Numbered from the stretch's first letter, positions 8,789 through 18,031 are shown. The stretch: DNA of 64,000 nt from Oceanospirillum sp048270425 (GCA_048270425.1 JBLWSY010000002.1:62001-126000); one strand, 5' to 3'. Program-made: numbers and translations. The notes: generated by a model from the sequence alone, not told the origin.

Positions 8789-9223
8789 ATGCAGGATTCT
8801 TTGGCAAATCTCATTCTTTGGGCTGTTGCGATTATAGCCATACTGGTTGCAGTCTATGGTGTTATGCAAGTACTGACGCTGCGTCGCTTGCTGGATCGCA
8901 ACAAGCACGAGACTCAGATGTTAGTGCAATCGCTCCGTAACGAAACTCACGCGATGGGCAGTGGCTCTATAGGTGTGGGGCAGCGTCTTCTGGAGGTCGA
9001 GAAGAAGCTTAACCAAACTATGGAGCGACAGACTGACCTTGAGCAAAAAGATGTGGGTAGCTTGCCCTATAACTATGCAATTCGTTTGGTCGAAATGGGC
9101 GCTACATCAGACGATCTCGTTGAAAACTGCGGCCTTGCCCGTGTTGAAGCGGATCTGATTGCTTTAGTCCATAGCGAGCTTCGGAATCGTCAGAGGGCGG
9201 ACGCTAGTCTGGAAGCTTTCTGA
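8789..9223 (+). CDS. DUF2802 membrane-anchored protein of the chemotaxis locus
   Basis: 144 residues. One N-terminal membrane segment (about residues 6-30, LILWAVAIIAILVAVYGVM) is followed by a probable coiled coil (about 35-75) and a C-terminal helix-turn-helix-like DUF2802 segment (NYAIRLVEMGATSDDLVENC). It lies 21 bp after cheW as the last gene of the transcript and is found at this place in many gammaproteobacterial chemotaxis clusters. The molecular function is unknown to me. Confidence 0.8.
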   Translation: MQDSLANLILWAVAIIAILVAVYGVMQVLTLRRLLDRNKHETQMLVQSLRNETHAMGSGSIGVGQRLLEVEKKLNQTMERQTDLEQKDVGSLPYNYAIRLVEMGATSDDLVENCGLARVEADLIALVHSELRNRQRADASLEAF

Positions 9224-9262
9224 CGGCTGTAATTCTGTCCAAAACATCATGCTGCCATGCTT

Positions 9263-9287
9263 AAAGCACCCTTATAGGGTGCTTTTT
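9263..9287 (+). terminator. Rho-independent terminator after the chemotaxis operon
   Basis: AAAGCACCC (9263-9271), loop TTATA, GGGTGCTTT (9277-9285), then more T. It lies 40 bp after the DUF2802 gene. The A-run on the left arm also gives a T-tail on the other strand, so it may work both ways for the convergent flagellar pair. Confidence 0.85.
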
Positions 9288-9309
9288 CATTTTGATCCGA
9301 TCGCCTGGG

Positions 9310-9666
9310 CTAGGATTGATAGCGGTTCTTTAACATATCCCGGCGGGTAAGCACTTCTTTGCGAACTTTTTCACTACCCCCTTTGGATCGTTCAAGCTGG
9401 TAGATAAAAGCGATAATTTCCGCAATCGCCATATAGAGAAGTTCCGGAATCTCCTCGCCAAGTTCGACCTGAGCCAGAGCCTGAACAAGACTCTTGTCCT
9501 CGTATACGGGGATATTGTGCTCTTTGGCCAGCTGTACGATCTGGTCTGCGACAAGGTGTTCACCTTTAGCGGTGACGCGAGGAGTGCTGTAGCCTTCGTA
9601 CTGAAGAGCAACTGCCTTTTTATTACTCTGCGGGCCTGGTGCTACGATAGAATTTTCTTTTGTCAT
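9310..9666 (-). CDS. FhlB, stand-alone FlhB C-terminal-like protein
   Basis: 118 residues resembling only the cytoplasmic C-terminal domain of the export gate protein FlhB (APRV-type motif as TPRVTAKG, then IPVYEDKSLVQALAQVELGEEIPELLYMA in overlapping pieces). It has no membrane segments and no NPTH autocleavage motif. Small FlhB-like proteins of this kind are known beside fliK-like genes in Pseudomonas and relatives. Its ATG overlaps the stop of the upstream fliK-like gene by 4 bases, indicating translational coupling. It probably acts in flagellar export specificity switching. Confidence 0.8.
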   Translation of the reverse strand: MTKENSIVAPGPQSNKKAVALQYEGYSTPRVTAKGEHLVADQIVQLAKEHNIPVYEDKSLVQALAQVELGEEIPELLYMAIAEIIAFIYQLERSKGGSEKVRKEVLTRRDMLKNRYQS

Positions 9667-11579
9667 GCTTTCAGGCTCAGAACACCGGGTTTAGGCGGCT
9701 GCTGGGGTGTTCCTGCCTGACAGCGAACCTCTTCAATTTCGATTCCAAGGGCGGCGAGTCTGTCTTTAAGTTCATGCAGCTTCTTGCTGACCCCCGGTAA
9801 CTGTTCATCTTGTTCAACCCAGAGGTGGGTTTTCAGTTTTTCATTCTGATAAAGCAGGCGAGCATGGAGATTGCCGAGTTCCGGTGGAGAAAAACTCAGA
9901 TCGATAACCCAGCGACGTTTGTATTCTTCGCCGGGCTGAATATTCTGTTCCTCAGGCCAGATTTCTTGGTCGATTTTTACTTTAACCTCTGAGAGTTGGC
10001 CATTAAGTGCGATAGGAATATCGGTCTGAATAGCGCCGCCAGCAGCTGGTTCCGCCCCTCGGGTTGCAGGACTGCTCTGCAACTGATTACTTCTGATGCG
10101 GGCCAGGCCTTCCTGAAGGCTTCTTGCCAATTGAGTCTGTGCAGCTTGCTTGCCATCGGCAGACGCTTCGGCGCTTACCTTGGCGTTGTTGCTGGTTGGG
10201 CGCTCTGAGCTACCTTCTGCCTGATTGCCGCTACGGGTCAGCTGGCGGAAAATCTGGAAAAAAGCCCCCTTCAGGTCATCGCCCACCGGGGTTATGGGCG
10301 CGCCACCTGGCATCGATGCCTGTTGCAGTGCCTGCATCATTACCGCTTCATGGAAGACACCGCTGCGTTGAATGTTCTGTTTAACCGCTTGTCCGCTAGG
10401 GGCACCTTCTGCGGATAGCTTAAGTGTTGCCTTGTCGATAACCTGCATCGCTTGCTGCAATATCGGATTATCACGAAGCGCTGCACTCAGCTGCGGCAGG
10501 AGCGTCTGAATTCTTCCCAGTGTTTCGGTAACCGGTTGCTGAACCGGCAGTGATTCTCTGAGTGCTGTCATAGCCGTTTGCTGAAGAGATGCCTTTTGAG
10601 CGGCCTGATTTGCGATTGCACTGTTCGATTGTACGGCCTGATTCTGAGACGTCTGCTGGTTTTGAGAGACAGGCTGATTCTGAGGTAACTGTACCTTGAG
10701 AATATCAACCTGAGCGCTCCCTGCCTGTCGCAAGGTAATCTGAGTGCCTGCAGGCAAAGGTTTCAACTGCGGCAGTTCTACACTTTGACCTGTTTGAGGA
10801 ATCAGAACCCTTACCGGATTATTTGATGCGCCTGTTTGGCTAAGAATCTGGTTAAGGCTTGCTGTAGCTGTCTGCTGGACGGTTTGAGACTGAGTTTGAT
10901 GTTGTACAGCTGTTTGCAGCTGACCTGGATTTTGGGGTTGTGCATTACTTTGCACAGTTGAAGCTTGTTGGGTACCAGGCAGTGCTGATGGATTGTTTGC
11001 ACCAGGATTGGTTGCCGCATTCAATACTAACGGGCTGGCCTGAAGAGGGCCGTTACCTGCTGGTTTCAGTGCCGATGTAGCATTGGCAACGGCTGCAGCC
11101 ATAGTCGCTGCGGTTTGAGCTTTAACCTGATCAACCAGTGCCTGAGCTGCCGCTTGGGCGGTTTGGGGCTGGGTGGTTTGAGTCTGGGGTGATTGTGGGT
11201 TGGCTGAGGCCGGAACTGAAGCCTGGTGACTTGTGACTTGAGCCGCTTGTGTGGCAGAAGCCTGTCCGCTGGTTTGCTGTGTTGTCACAACTTGCGCAGT
11301 CGACGTTTGTCCGGAGGTCGTTTGTCCCTGCTGGGACGTTTGCCCTTGAGCCGCCTGGCCGGATGCTTGCCCACCTGTATTCTGCTGTGTTCCGCCGCCA
11401 GAATTCGTTCCGCCGCCAGAATTCTGATTTTGCGCAGCGGCATTCTGAGGCACCTGAACAACGGCTAAGGCTGTCTGTCCCTGATTCAGGCCGGTATTAC
11501 CACTGACAGCAGCCCGGATCGCTCCCATCAGTGCCGCCATCTGTTGATCTATCCGTGTCTGTGCGACGTGTTCTAGCAT
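9663..11579 (-). CDS. FliK-like flagellar hook-length control protein
   Basis: 638 residues. Residues from about 45 to 350 are low-complexity Gln/Thr/Ser/Ala-rich sequence without predicted fold, as expected for a molecular-ruler region. The C-terminal 150 residues are ordered and match the hook-length control domain (LSEVKVKIDQEIWPEE, then LSFSPPELGNLHARLLY). It is coupled to the FlhB-like gene downstream. The large repeat-rich middle should evolve quickly in length. It could be a second FliK paralogue, since the main fliK cluster is elsewhere. Confidence 0.75.
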   Translation of the reverse strand: MLEHVAQTRIDQQMAALMGAIRAAVSGNTGLNQGQTALAVVQVPQNAAAQNQNSGGGTNSGGGTQQNTGGQASGQAAQGQTSQQGQTTSGQTSTAQVVTTQQTSGQASATQAAQVTSHQASVPASANPQSPQTQTTQPQTAQAAAQALVDQVKAQTAATMAAAVANATSALKPAGNGPLQASPLVLNAATNPGANNPSALPGTQQASTVQSNAQPQNPGQLQTAVQHQTQSQTVQQTATASLNQILSQTGASNNPVRVLIPQTGQSVELPQLKPLPAGTQITLRQAGSAQVDILKVQLPQNQPVSQNQQTSQNQAVQSNSAIANQAAQKASLQQTAMTALRESLPVQQPVTETLGRIQTLLPQLSAALRDNPILQQAMQVIDKATLKLSAEGAPSGQAVKQNIQRSGVFHEAVMMQALQQASMPGGAPITPVGDDLKGAFFQIFRQLTRSGNQAEGSSERPTSNNAKVSAEASADGKQAAQTQLARSLQEGLARIRSNQLQSSPATRGAEPAAGGAIQTDIPIALNGQLSEVKVKIDQEIWPEEQNIQPGEEYKRRWVIDLSFSPPELGNLHARLLYQNEKLKTHLWVEQDEQLPGVSKKLHELKDRLAALGIEIEEVRCQAGTPQQPPKPGVLSLKA

Positions 11580-11622
11580 AACAACCTGTTTTTCAGCATG
11601 TTTATAAGTACTTATGACGAAT

Positions 11623-11642
11623 CAGACCTTGATGCAGGTCTG
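11623..11642. repeat. Short inverted repeat in the fliK-ccmA divergent spacer
   Basis: CAGACC at 11623-11628 pairs with GGTCTG at 11637-11642. The 277-bp spacer separates two divergent operons, so promoters for both should lie here. The 6-bp arms are short and could be chance. Confidence 0.25.
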
Positions 11643-11856
11643 TGGCGCAACTGGGTGAATCGTAGTAAAGTGCGCTCTTTTGTGGGTTTCTAAGGCCGTA
11701 GCCAATAGATGCAACCCAGCAAATTTTTCGTCGATCTGTTCCAGTTTAGGCTGAGTTTGCCGTTGGGGTCACTAGTGTTTTACACCAAAGGCGTATCGCT
11801 AAACTCTGAGAGTGAACAGAAGCATTATCGGCAGATCCACCAAAAAGGTTAGATAC

Positions 11857-12504
11857 GTGCAAGAATTGCTATCAGGGCAGGGGCTGGCATGTGAGCGGGA
11901 TGACCGGTTGCTGTTCAGTGATCTCGATTTTAAGCTGCATTGCGGAGATGTGCTGCAGATTGCCGGGCCTAATGGAACCGGCAAGACATCCTTGCTGCGT
12001 ATTCTTGCCGGTCTGTTACCGGACTTTGATGGTGAGCTCTTTTTTAAAGATCAGCCGGTTGCTGATGACCCTGATCACTTTCGTGAAAACCTTCTTTTTA
12101 TCGGCCACCAGCCCGGTATTAAACTGAACCTGACGCCGGAAGAAAATCTGCGCTGGTATCAGTCACTTTATCATCCGGCAGATACCGATCAGATCTATCA
12201 TGCGCTGGCTCAGGTGAAGCTGACCGGTTTTGAAGATGTACCTTGTTATACCCTGTCTGCCGGTCAGCATCGTCGTGTAGCGCTGGCGCGATTATTCCTG
12301 CACGCCGCCCCACTCTGGATTTTGGACGAACCTTTTACGGCGATCGATCAGGGCGGTGTAAAAGAGATCGAGCAGTTAATCGCTGATCATGCTCAGCAGG
12401 GTGGTGGCGTTATTCTGACCACGCACCACAATCTTTCTCTGCCGACGGAACTTAACGTGATTCAACTGGGTCAGAGTCACCAACCTGAAACGGAGCAAGA
12501 CTGA
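11857..12504 (+). CDS. ccmA: CcmA, heme-export ABC ATPase subunit
   Basis: ATPase of the CcmABCD complex, which releases holo-CcmE for cytochrome c maturation. The product is 215 residues from the GTG at 11857. The P-loop GPNGTGKTS is at residues 37-44, the signature is LSAGQHRRVALARL and Walker B is LWILDEPF. The frame stays open to a GTG at 11812. I chose 11857 because AAGG at 11845-11848 is well placed and homologues start just before LACERDDRLLF. It begins the ccm operon and overlaps ccmB. Confidence 0.93.
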   Translation: MQELLSGQGLACERDDRLLFSDLDFKLHCGDVLQIAGPNGTGKTSLLRILAGLLPDFDGELFFKDQPVADDPDHFRENLLFIGHQPGIKLNLTPEENLRWYQSLYHPADTDQIYHALAQVKLTGFEDVPCYTLSAGQHRRVALARLFLHAAPLWILDEPFTAIDQGGVKEIEQLIADHAQQGGGVILTTHHNLSLPTELNVIQLGQSHQPETEQD

Positions 12505-13253
12505 TGGCAAACGATGCTAATCCTCAACTTGCTCAGGAAAAACAGCGTGTTGTGCGCAGGGAAGAAGGTGTCCGAACCAGTAGCTGGCGCGCTTTTACCG
12601 GTACTCTGAAGCGGGATTTGTTACTGGTATTCCGACGTCGATCCGACATCGTGAACCCTCTGCTGTTTTTCACCATTGCGGTGACTCTGTTTCCGTTGGG
12701 TATCAGCCCTGAATCTGATTTTCTGGCGCAGATTGCCGCTGGTGTTCTCTGGGTTGCCGCGCTGTTGGCGACTCTGTTGTCCCTGGACAGTCTGTTTCAG
12801 CAGGATATGGCCGACGGCTCGCTGGAGCAGCTGGTGATCAGCCCGCACCCGCTGGCGGTTATGGTGCTTTCAAAAGTACTCGTGCATTGGTTAGTTACGG
12901 GGCTCCCCCTGACGCTGCTTGCACCTTTGCTGGGTGTGATGATGTTCCTGCCGGATGATGGCTTTGGCATTTTGTTTCTCAGTCTTCTGCTGGGGACACC
13001 GACTCTGAGTCTTGTTGGTGCCATTGGAGCAGCACTAACGGTGGGGCTGCGTCGTACCGGAGTACTGATGACTTTGTTGATTTTGCCGCTGTATATTCCT
13101 GTTCTGATCTTCGGAACCGGCTCTGTGATCGCTGCGGTAAATGGAATGGCAGTGGCCGGTCATCTGGCCATTATGGGCGCTATGTTTATGACGGCGTTGG
13201 TTCTGGCGCCACTGGCTGCCGGTGCGGCACTGCGCATCAGCCTGAACGGTTAA
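12504..13253 (+). CDS. ccmB: CcmB, heme-export ABC permease subunit
   Basis: Integral membrane partner of CcmA with six hydrophobic segments. The product is 249 residues, about 30 more than the usual CcmB, because of a hydrophilic N-terminal extension before TLKRDLLLVFRRRSDIVNP. The ATG overlaps the ccmA stop (TGATG). That extension may be real or may mean a later start, but the overlap favours this one. Confidence 0.93.
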   Translation: MANDANPQLAQEKQRVVRREEGVRTSSWRAFTGTLKRDLLLVFRRRSDIVNPLLFFTIAVTLFPLGISPESDFLAQIAAGVLWVAALLATLLSLDSLFQQDMADGSLEQLVISPHPLAVMVLSKVLVHWLVTGLPLTLLAPLLGVMMFLPDDGFGILFLSLLLGTPTLSLVGAIGAALTVGLRRTGVLMTLLILPLYIPVLIFGTGSVIAAVNGMAVAGHLAIMGAMFMTALVLAPLAAGAALRISLNG

Positions 13254-13281
13254 TCGAAAGAAGAGAGTTTGAGTAAGCATC

Positions 13282-14034
13282 ATGTGGAAAACATTTGTCG
13301 CCTGGTTTCACCGAATGGGCTCGCCAAAGTGGTTTTATGAGATTACTGGTCGCTGGATTCCCTGGTTTGCTGCAGCGGCTGTTCTTCTGATTACAATCGG
13401 AACCATCTGGGGATTGGCCTTTGCCCCTGCTGATTACCAGCAGGGGAATAGCTTCCGAATTATCTATATCCATGTACCGGCCGCGATTCTGGCGCAGTCG
13501 ATCTTCTTTGCCATGGCGATTGCCGGTGGTATCGGCCTTATCTGGAAAATGAAAGTTGCGGATATGGTAGCCAAATCCTGTGCTCCGGTTGGAGCCACGA
13601 TGACCTTTATCGCACTCTTTACCGGCGCAGTTTGGGGAAAACCGACCTGGGGGGCATGGTGGGTATGGGATGCTCGTCTGACGTCCATGTTGATTCTGCT
13701 GTTTCTCTATTTTGGCGTGATTGCGCTGCAGTCTGCTTTTGACAGCAAACAATCTGCTGCCCGCGCCAGTGCCATTCTCTCATTGGTTGGTGTGGTCAAT
13801 ATTCCAATTATTAAGTACTCCGTTGAGTGGTGGAACACCCTGCATCAGCCTGCTACGTTCAAGCTGACGGAAAAACCGGCGATGCCTGCGGAGATGTGGA
13901 TGCCACTTCTGGTTATGGTGATCGGTTTCTACTGTTTCTTTGCGGTGATTCTTATGATGCGAACCCGCAACGAGATTCTGGAGCGAGAGAAACGTACCCA
14001 GTGGGTTCAGGGGTTACTGAGTAATAAAAGTTAA
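13282..14034 (+). CDS. ccmC: CcmC, heme handler to CcmE
   Basis: Six-helix inner membrane protein that loads heme onto CcmE. The product is 250 residues. The periplasmic tryptophan-rich heme motif is seen as WGKPTWGAWWVWDARLTS, with the expected flanking His ligands in other loops. It lies 28 bp after ccmB. Length and motif are standard. Confidence 0.96.
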   Translation: MWKTFVAWFHRMGSPKWFYEITGRWIPWFAAAAVLLITIGTIWGLAFAPADYQQGNSFRIIYIHVPAAILAQSIFFAMAIAGGIGLIWKMKVADMVAKSCAPVGATMTFIALFTGAVWGKPTWGAWWVWDARLTSMLILLFLYFGVIALQSAFDSKQSAARASAILSLVGVVNIPIIKYSVEWWNTLHQPATFKLTEKPAMPAEMWMPLLVMVIGFYCFFAVILMMRTRNEILEREKRTQWVQGLLSNKS

Positions 14035-14133
14035 GTGATACAGGATGGAACCTTAAGCGGTCTGCTTGTCGAATAGAGTCAGCATGGCAGTGGTACATAA
14101 TACGCTGCGTGAAGAATTTGTTGAGAAAACGCT

Positions 14134-14313
14134 ATGTATTTTGAGTCTTTTTCTGATTTTTTAAATATGGGTGGTCACGGGCTTTATGTCTGGATGGCCT
14201 ATGGGTTGAGTGCCGTACTGCTGGTAATCAATGTTGTGCTGCCCATCATGCACAAACGCCAGCTGGTGAAAGAGCAGGCGCGTAAACTGCGCCGGGAGCA
14301 AAAAACATCATGA
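14134..14313 (+). CDS. ccmD: CcmD, small subunit of the CcmABCD complex
   Basis: 59-residue single-pass membrane protein read directly from the sequence. It starts MYFESFSDFLNMGGHG, has a hydrophobic stretch YVWMAYGLSAVLLVINVVLP, and ends in a very basic tail. CcmD proteins share this design, and the MGGHG(x)YVW motif is characteristic. It helps release holo-CcmE from CcmC. Its stop overlaps the ccmE start (ATGA). Confidence 0.93.
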   Translation: MYFESFSDFLNMGGHGLYVWMAYGLSAVLLVINVVLPIMHKRQLVKEQARKLRREQKTS

Positions 14314-14753
14314 ATCCAAAACGTAAAAAGAAACTTGTCCTGTTGAGCTCTATGGTTGCTGCGGTTGCTGTCGCTGTTGGGCTGGTGTTGTTTGCCCTGT
14401 CGGAAAATATCAATCTTTTCTACACCCCGACCCAAATTGCTGAAGGTGAAGCCCCGGTTGGTCAGCGTATCCGTGCCGGTGGTATGGTGGTTGAGGGCAG
14501 CATCAAACGTGCCCCGGACAGTCTTGATGTTGAGTTTGCCGTAACCGATTACTCCCATGAAGTGGTTGTGAAATACAGTGGTATCCTGCCGGATCTGTTC
14601 CGCGAAGGTCAGGGTATTGTGACCATGGGTTCCATGAATGCTGATGGTCAGTTTGAAGCCTCTGAGGTTTTGGCGAAGCACGACGAAAACTATATGCCGC
14701 CTGAAGTAGAAGCTGCGCTGAAAGCCAGTGGCAAAACTGCGGCGGCGCAGTAA
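14310..14753 (+). CDS. ccmE: CcmE, periplasmic heme chaperone
   Basis: 147 residues with an N-terminal membrane anchor (about 9-31) and a beta-barrel domain. The heme-binding histidine is H124 in LAKHDENYMP, with Y128 as the known axial ligand position. It binds heme covalently and passes it to CcmF. Start and upstream stop overlap by four bases with ccmD. Confidence 0.96.
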   Translation: MNPKRKKKLVLLSSMVAAVAVAVGLVLFALSENINLFYTPTQIAEGEAPVGQRIRAGGMVVEGSIKRAPDSLDVEFAVTDYSHEVVVKYSGILPDLFREGQGIVTMGSMNADGQFEASEVLAKHDENYMPPEVEAALKASGKTAAAQ

Positions 14754-14868
14754 GGCGGTACAGATCGGGCCCGATTGATTCGGGCTTTGTTCTATCTAAA
14801 ATCTGCCAGAGTCTCTGTTCGCGGACCGGCAGCAGCAAAGAATACCCTTTTAAATCACCGAGGTTACT

Positions 14869-16917
14869 ATGACCGCACTAATGTTCCCTGAACTGGGGCA
14901 CTATGCGCTGATTCTCGCGCTTGTCATGGCGCTGGTTCAGTCTGTTGTTCCTTTGTTAGGTGCTCAGCTGAGAATGACCGGCTGGATGAGCTATGGCTCT
15001 CCGATGGTCTGGGGGCAGTTCTTCTTTGTCTCTCTGGCTCTGGTTCTTCTGGCTTACGCGTTCGTAACGGATGATTTCTCCGTCGCTTATGTGGCCAATA
15101 ACTCCAACAGTGCTCTGCCTACCGCCTATAAAATCAGTGCGGTCTGGGGTGGTCACGAAGGTTCTTTGCTGCTGTGGGTCTGGATTTTGGCGGCCTGGAG
15201 CTTTGCAGTAACCATCTTCAGTCGGAGTCTGCCGGACGATATGCTGGCGCGAGTGATCTCTGTGCTGGGCATGATCAGTGTTGGTTTTATCTCTTTTGTG
15301 CTGCTGACCTCGAACCCGTTTGACCGCTATCTGCCAAACTTTCCGGCGGATGGTGGTGACCTGAACCCGCTGCTGCAGGATTTTGGTCTGATCGTTCACC
15401 CTCCTATGCTCTATATGGGCTATGTGGGCTTTTCCGTAGCTTTTGCTTTTGCCATTGCTGCTCTGATTGGTGGTCGTCTGGATACCGCATGGGCGCGCTG
15501 GTCACGTCCATGGACCTCTGTTGCCTGGGCGTTCCTGACACTGGGTATCGCACTCGGTAGCTGGTGGGCGTACTACGAGCTTGGCTGGGGCGGCTGGTGG
15601 TTCTGGGATCCGGTTGAGAATGCGTCCTTTATGCCATGGCTGGTGGGTACGGCTCTGATGCACTCACTGGCGGTAACGGAAAAGCGTGGCGTGTTCAAAA
15701 ACTGGACCGTGTTGCTGGCGATTATCGCTTTCTCCCTGAGTCTTCTGGGTACCTTCCTGGTGCGTTCCGGTGTACTCACTTCGGTACACGCTTTTGCCAC
15801 CGATCCGGAACGTGGTTATTACATTCTGGCGCTTCTGGCGGTCTGTATTGGTGGTTCTTTTGTGCTGTACGCTCTGCGTGCGCCGGATGTAAAAGCCAAA
15901 ATTGGTTTCAGCTGGATCTCCCGTGAGTTTTTCCTGCTGATGAACAATATCGTGCTGGTTATCGTGATGGTGACCGTGCTATTGGGTACGCTTTACCCGC
16001 TGCTGTTGGATGCTATGGGGCTGGGCAAGATCTCTGTAGGTCCTCCGTACTTTAATGCTGTGTTTGTGCCTCTGATGAGTGTGTTGGGTATCTTTATGGG
16101 TCTTGGCCCGGTATCCCGCTGGAAAGATATTGGCTTGCCGGTACTGAAACAGCGTATCTGGTTGTCCGGTGTACTGAGTCTTGTGCTGGGTGTTGCACTG
16201 CCGTTTATTGCTGGCGGTGAATGGAACACCTACGTTTTCGTGGGCATGACACTGGCATTCTGGATCACCTGTACTCAGCTGCGTGATATGAACGAGAAGC
16301 TGAAAAACAAAGGCTGGAGCTACGCCGGTCTGAAAGGTTTGGGTCGCAGTTATTGGGGTATGGTGCTGGGTCATATTGGTGCTGCTATTACCGTTGTCGG
16401 TATGGCGATGGTGTCGAACTACACCCTGGAGCGCGATGTGCGTCTGGTGCCGGGTGGCAGTGCCGAAGCTGGTGACTACCGCTTTGAAATGGTTGAAGTG
16501 AAGCACGTTGATGGTCCGAACTGGACTGCAGATCAGGCAGAGATTCGTGTCTATCTGGATGATAAGCTGGAAGCGGTAATGTACCCGCAGAAGCGTCGTT
16601 ACACAGCCCGTAATCAGGTGATGACAGAGGCTGCCATCGACTGGGGGATCTTCCGCGATATCTATGTTGCCATGGGTGAGCCGCTGGAAGGCGATGCCTG
16701 GGCGATGCGTGTTCAGCACAAACCATTCGTTCGCTGGTTGTGGATCGGCGGTGTGGTGATGACATTGGGTGGCCTGCTGGCCGCTGTGGATAAGCGCTAC
16801 CGTCGTATGGCTGCCCGTGAAGTAAAAGCGAAAGCCGGTACCGATTCTGCTGGCACATCTGCTAACAAGTCTGCATCCAAAGACAGTGATTCATCTGCAG
16901 AAGGAGCTACCGCATGA
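14869..16917 (+). CDS. ccmF: CcmF, cytochrome c heme lyase
   Basis: Large membrane protein (682 residues, many helices) that attaches heme to apocytochromes. The tryptophan-rich motif WGGWWFWDPVEN lies near residue 245. It is followed by the C-terminal periplasmic domain and a final helix, with a hydrophilic Ala/Lys/Ser tail of about 30 residues. The 115-bp gap after ccmE is the largest in the first half of the operon, and its stop overlaps ccmG. Confidence 0.96.
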   Translation: MTALMFPELGHYALILALVMALVQSVVPLLGAQLRMTGWMSYGSPMVWGQFFFVSLALVLLAYAFVTDDFSVAYVANNSNSALPTAYKISAVWGGHEGSLLLWVWILAAWSFAVTIFSRSLPDDMLARVISVLGMISVGFISFVLLTSNPFDRYLPNFPADGGDLNPLLQDFGLIVHPPMLYMGYVGFSVAFAFAIAALIGGRLDTAWARWSRPWTSVAWAFLTLGIALGSWWAYYELGWGGWWFWDPVENASFMPWLVGTALMHSLAVTEKRGVFKNWTVLLAIIAFSLSLLGTFLVRSGVLTSVHAFATDPERGYYILALLAVCIGGSFVLYALRAPDVKAKIGFSWISREFFLLMNNIVLVIVMVTVLLGTLYPLLLDAMGLGKISVGPPYFNAVFVPLMSVLGIFMGLGPVSRWKDIGLPVLKQRIWLSGVLSLVLGVALPFIAGGEWNTYVFVGMTLAFWITCTQLRDMNEKLKNKGWSYAGLKGLGRSYWGMVLGHIGAAITVVGMAMVSNYTLERDVRLVPGGSAEAGDYRFEMVEVKHVDGPNWTADQAEIRVYLDDKLEAVMYPQKRRYTARNQVMTEAAIDWGIFRDIYVAMGEPLEGDAWAMRVQHKPFVRWLWIGGVVMTLGGLLAAVDKRYRRMAAREVKAKAGTDSAGTSANKSASKDSDSSAEGATA

Positions 16918-17444
16918 AGCGTCGCCTGATGCTGTTTATCCCGCTGGTGATTTTTTTCGTCATGGGCATTTTCCTCTGGCAGGGTCTGAAACTGGACCCG
17001 CGAGAGCTGCCCTCTGCTCTGATCGGTAAACCTTTCCCGGCGTTTAATCTGAGCACGGTAAAGGACGAGAATGCGACCATCACTCAGGATGCCCTCAAGG
17101 GTGAAGTCTCTCTGGTGAACGTGTGGGCGACCTGGTGTGTTTCCTGTCGTCAGGAGCACCCGGAGCTGGTGCGCATCGCCAAAGAGAGCGGCCTGAAAAT
17201 CTTCGGTCTGAACTACAAGGATACCCGCCCGGAAGCGATCCGCTGGCTGGACGAATATATGGATCCTTACCAGTTCAGCCTGTTTGATGAAGATGGCCGT
17301 GTGGGTCTGGATCTTGGGGTTTACGGTGCGCCGGAAACCTACATCGTCGATAAAGACGGCATCGTCCGTTACCGCTTTGTTGGTGTGATCGATCGTCAGA
17401 TCTGGCTGAACGAACTGCTGCCTGAAGTGAACAAGTGGAGATAA
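16914..17444 (+). CDS. ccmG: CcmG (DsbE), thioredoxin-like reductant of apocytochrome c
   Basis: 176 residues with an N-terminal signal anchor (LMLFIPLVIFFVMGIFLW) and a thioredoxin fold. The redox pair is C75-x-x-C78 in WATWCVSC; many CcmG proteins have CPTC or CxxC variants here. It reduces the heme-binding cysteines together with CcmH. It overlaps ccmF by four bases and precedes ccmH by 4 bp. Confidence 0.95.
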   Translation: MKRRLMLFIPLVIFFVMGIFLWQGLKLDPRELPSALIGKPFPAFNLSTVKDENATITQDALKGEVSLVNVWATWCVSCRQEHPELVRIAKESGLKIFGLNYKDTRPEAIRWLDEYMDPYQFSLFDEDGRVGLDLGVYGAPETYIVDKDGIVRYRFVGVIDRQIWLNELLPEVNKWR

Positions 17445-17448
17445 GCAA

Positions 17449-17949
17449 ATGGCGCTGAATAAGATAAAAGCCCTGTGGTTAGCTCTGCTGGTTGCTCTGT
17501 CTGTGGTCACGGCGTTTTCCTACGCTCCGGCTGCGCAGGCGACCATTGATGCCTTCGAATTCAAAAACGACGAGCTGCGTACCCGCTATCAGGATCTTGC
17601 AGCAGTACTGCGTTGTCCGAAATGTCAGAACCAGAACATTATCGACTCCGATGCCGGTATCGCGGCGGATCTGCGTCAGCAGGTTTATCGCCTGTTGAAC
17701 GAAGGCTACACCGATGAAGAGATTCTGGATTTTATGGTGGCCCGTTATGGCAACTTTGTCTTGTACGAACCACCGATGAACTCTCTGACTTATCTGCTCT
17801 GGTTTGGCCCTTTTGCTCTGCTGCTTCTGGCAGGATTTGTGGTCTTTATGCTGCTGCGGGGCAATCGCAAGGCAGCCAAAGATGCCCAACAGATCTCAGA
17901 GGATGATCGTGAGCGTCTGAACAAGCTGCTGAATAAGCATTCGGACTGA
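17449..17949 (+). CDS. ccmH: CcmH (CcmL), apocytochrome thiol-disulfide protein
   Basis: 166 residues with a signal peptide (to about residue 32, AQA), a small three-helix domain with the family motif LRCPKCQNQNI (C56, C59), and a C-terminal membrane helix. It works with CcmI and CcmF in the heme ligation complex. In this organism the E. coli CcmH protein is split into ccmH and ccmI, as is common outside the enterics. Confidence 0.96.
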   Translation: MALNKIKALWLALLVALSVVTAFSYAPAAQATIDAFEFKNDELRTRYQDLAAVLRCPKCQNQNIIDSDAGIAADLRQQVYRLLNEGYTDEEILDFMVARYGNFVLYEPPMNSLTYLLWFGPFALLLLAGFVVFMLLRGNRKAAKDAQQISEDDRERLNKLLNKHSD

Positions 17950-17984
17950 TCTCAGAAGTAACTGAGTTTAAGAACACCACACGT

Positions 17985-18000
17985 CGCCGGCTTGCCGGCG
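17985..18000 (+). repeat. GC-rich hairpin between ccmH and ccmI
   Basis: CGCCGGC at 17985-17991 pairs perfectly with GCCGGCG at 17994-18000 over a two-base centre. No T-run follows, so it should not terminate strongly. It may stabilise or process the mRNA between the two genes. Confidence 0.5.
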
Positions 18001-18031
18001 TTGAATTCACCGATAGTTGAGTTTTAGAGAT

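Noticed and set aside
8231..8908. Long minus-strand frame opposite cheW
   Set aside because: It mirrors the cheW codons, has low-complexity Asn/His/Thr composition and would lie antisense to a firmly identified gene.
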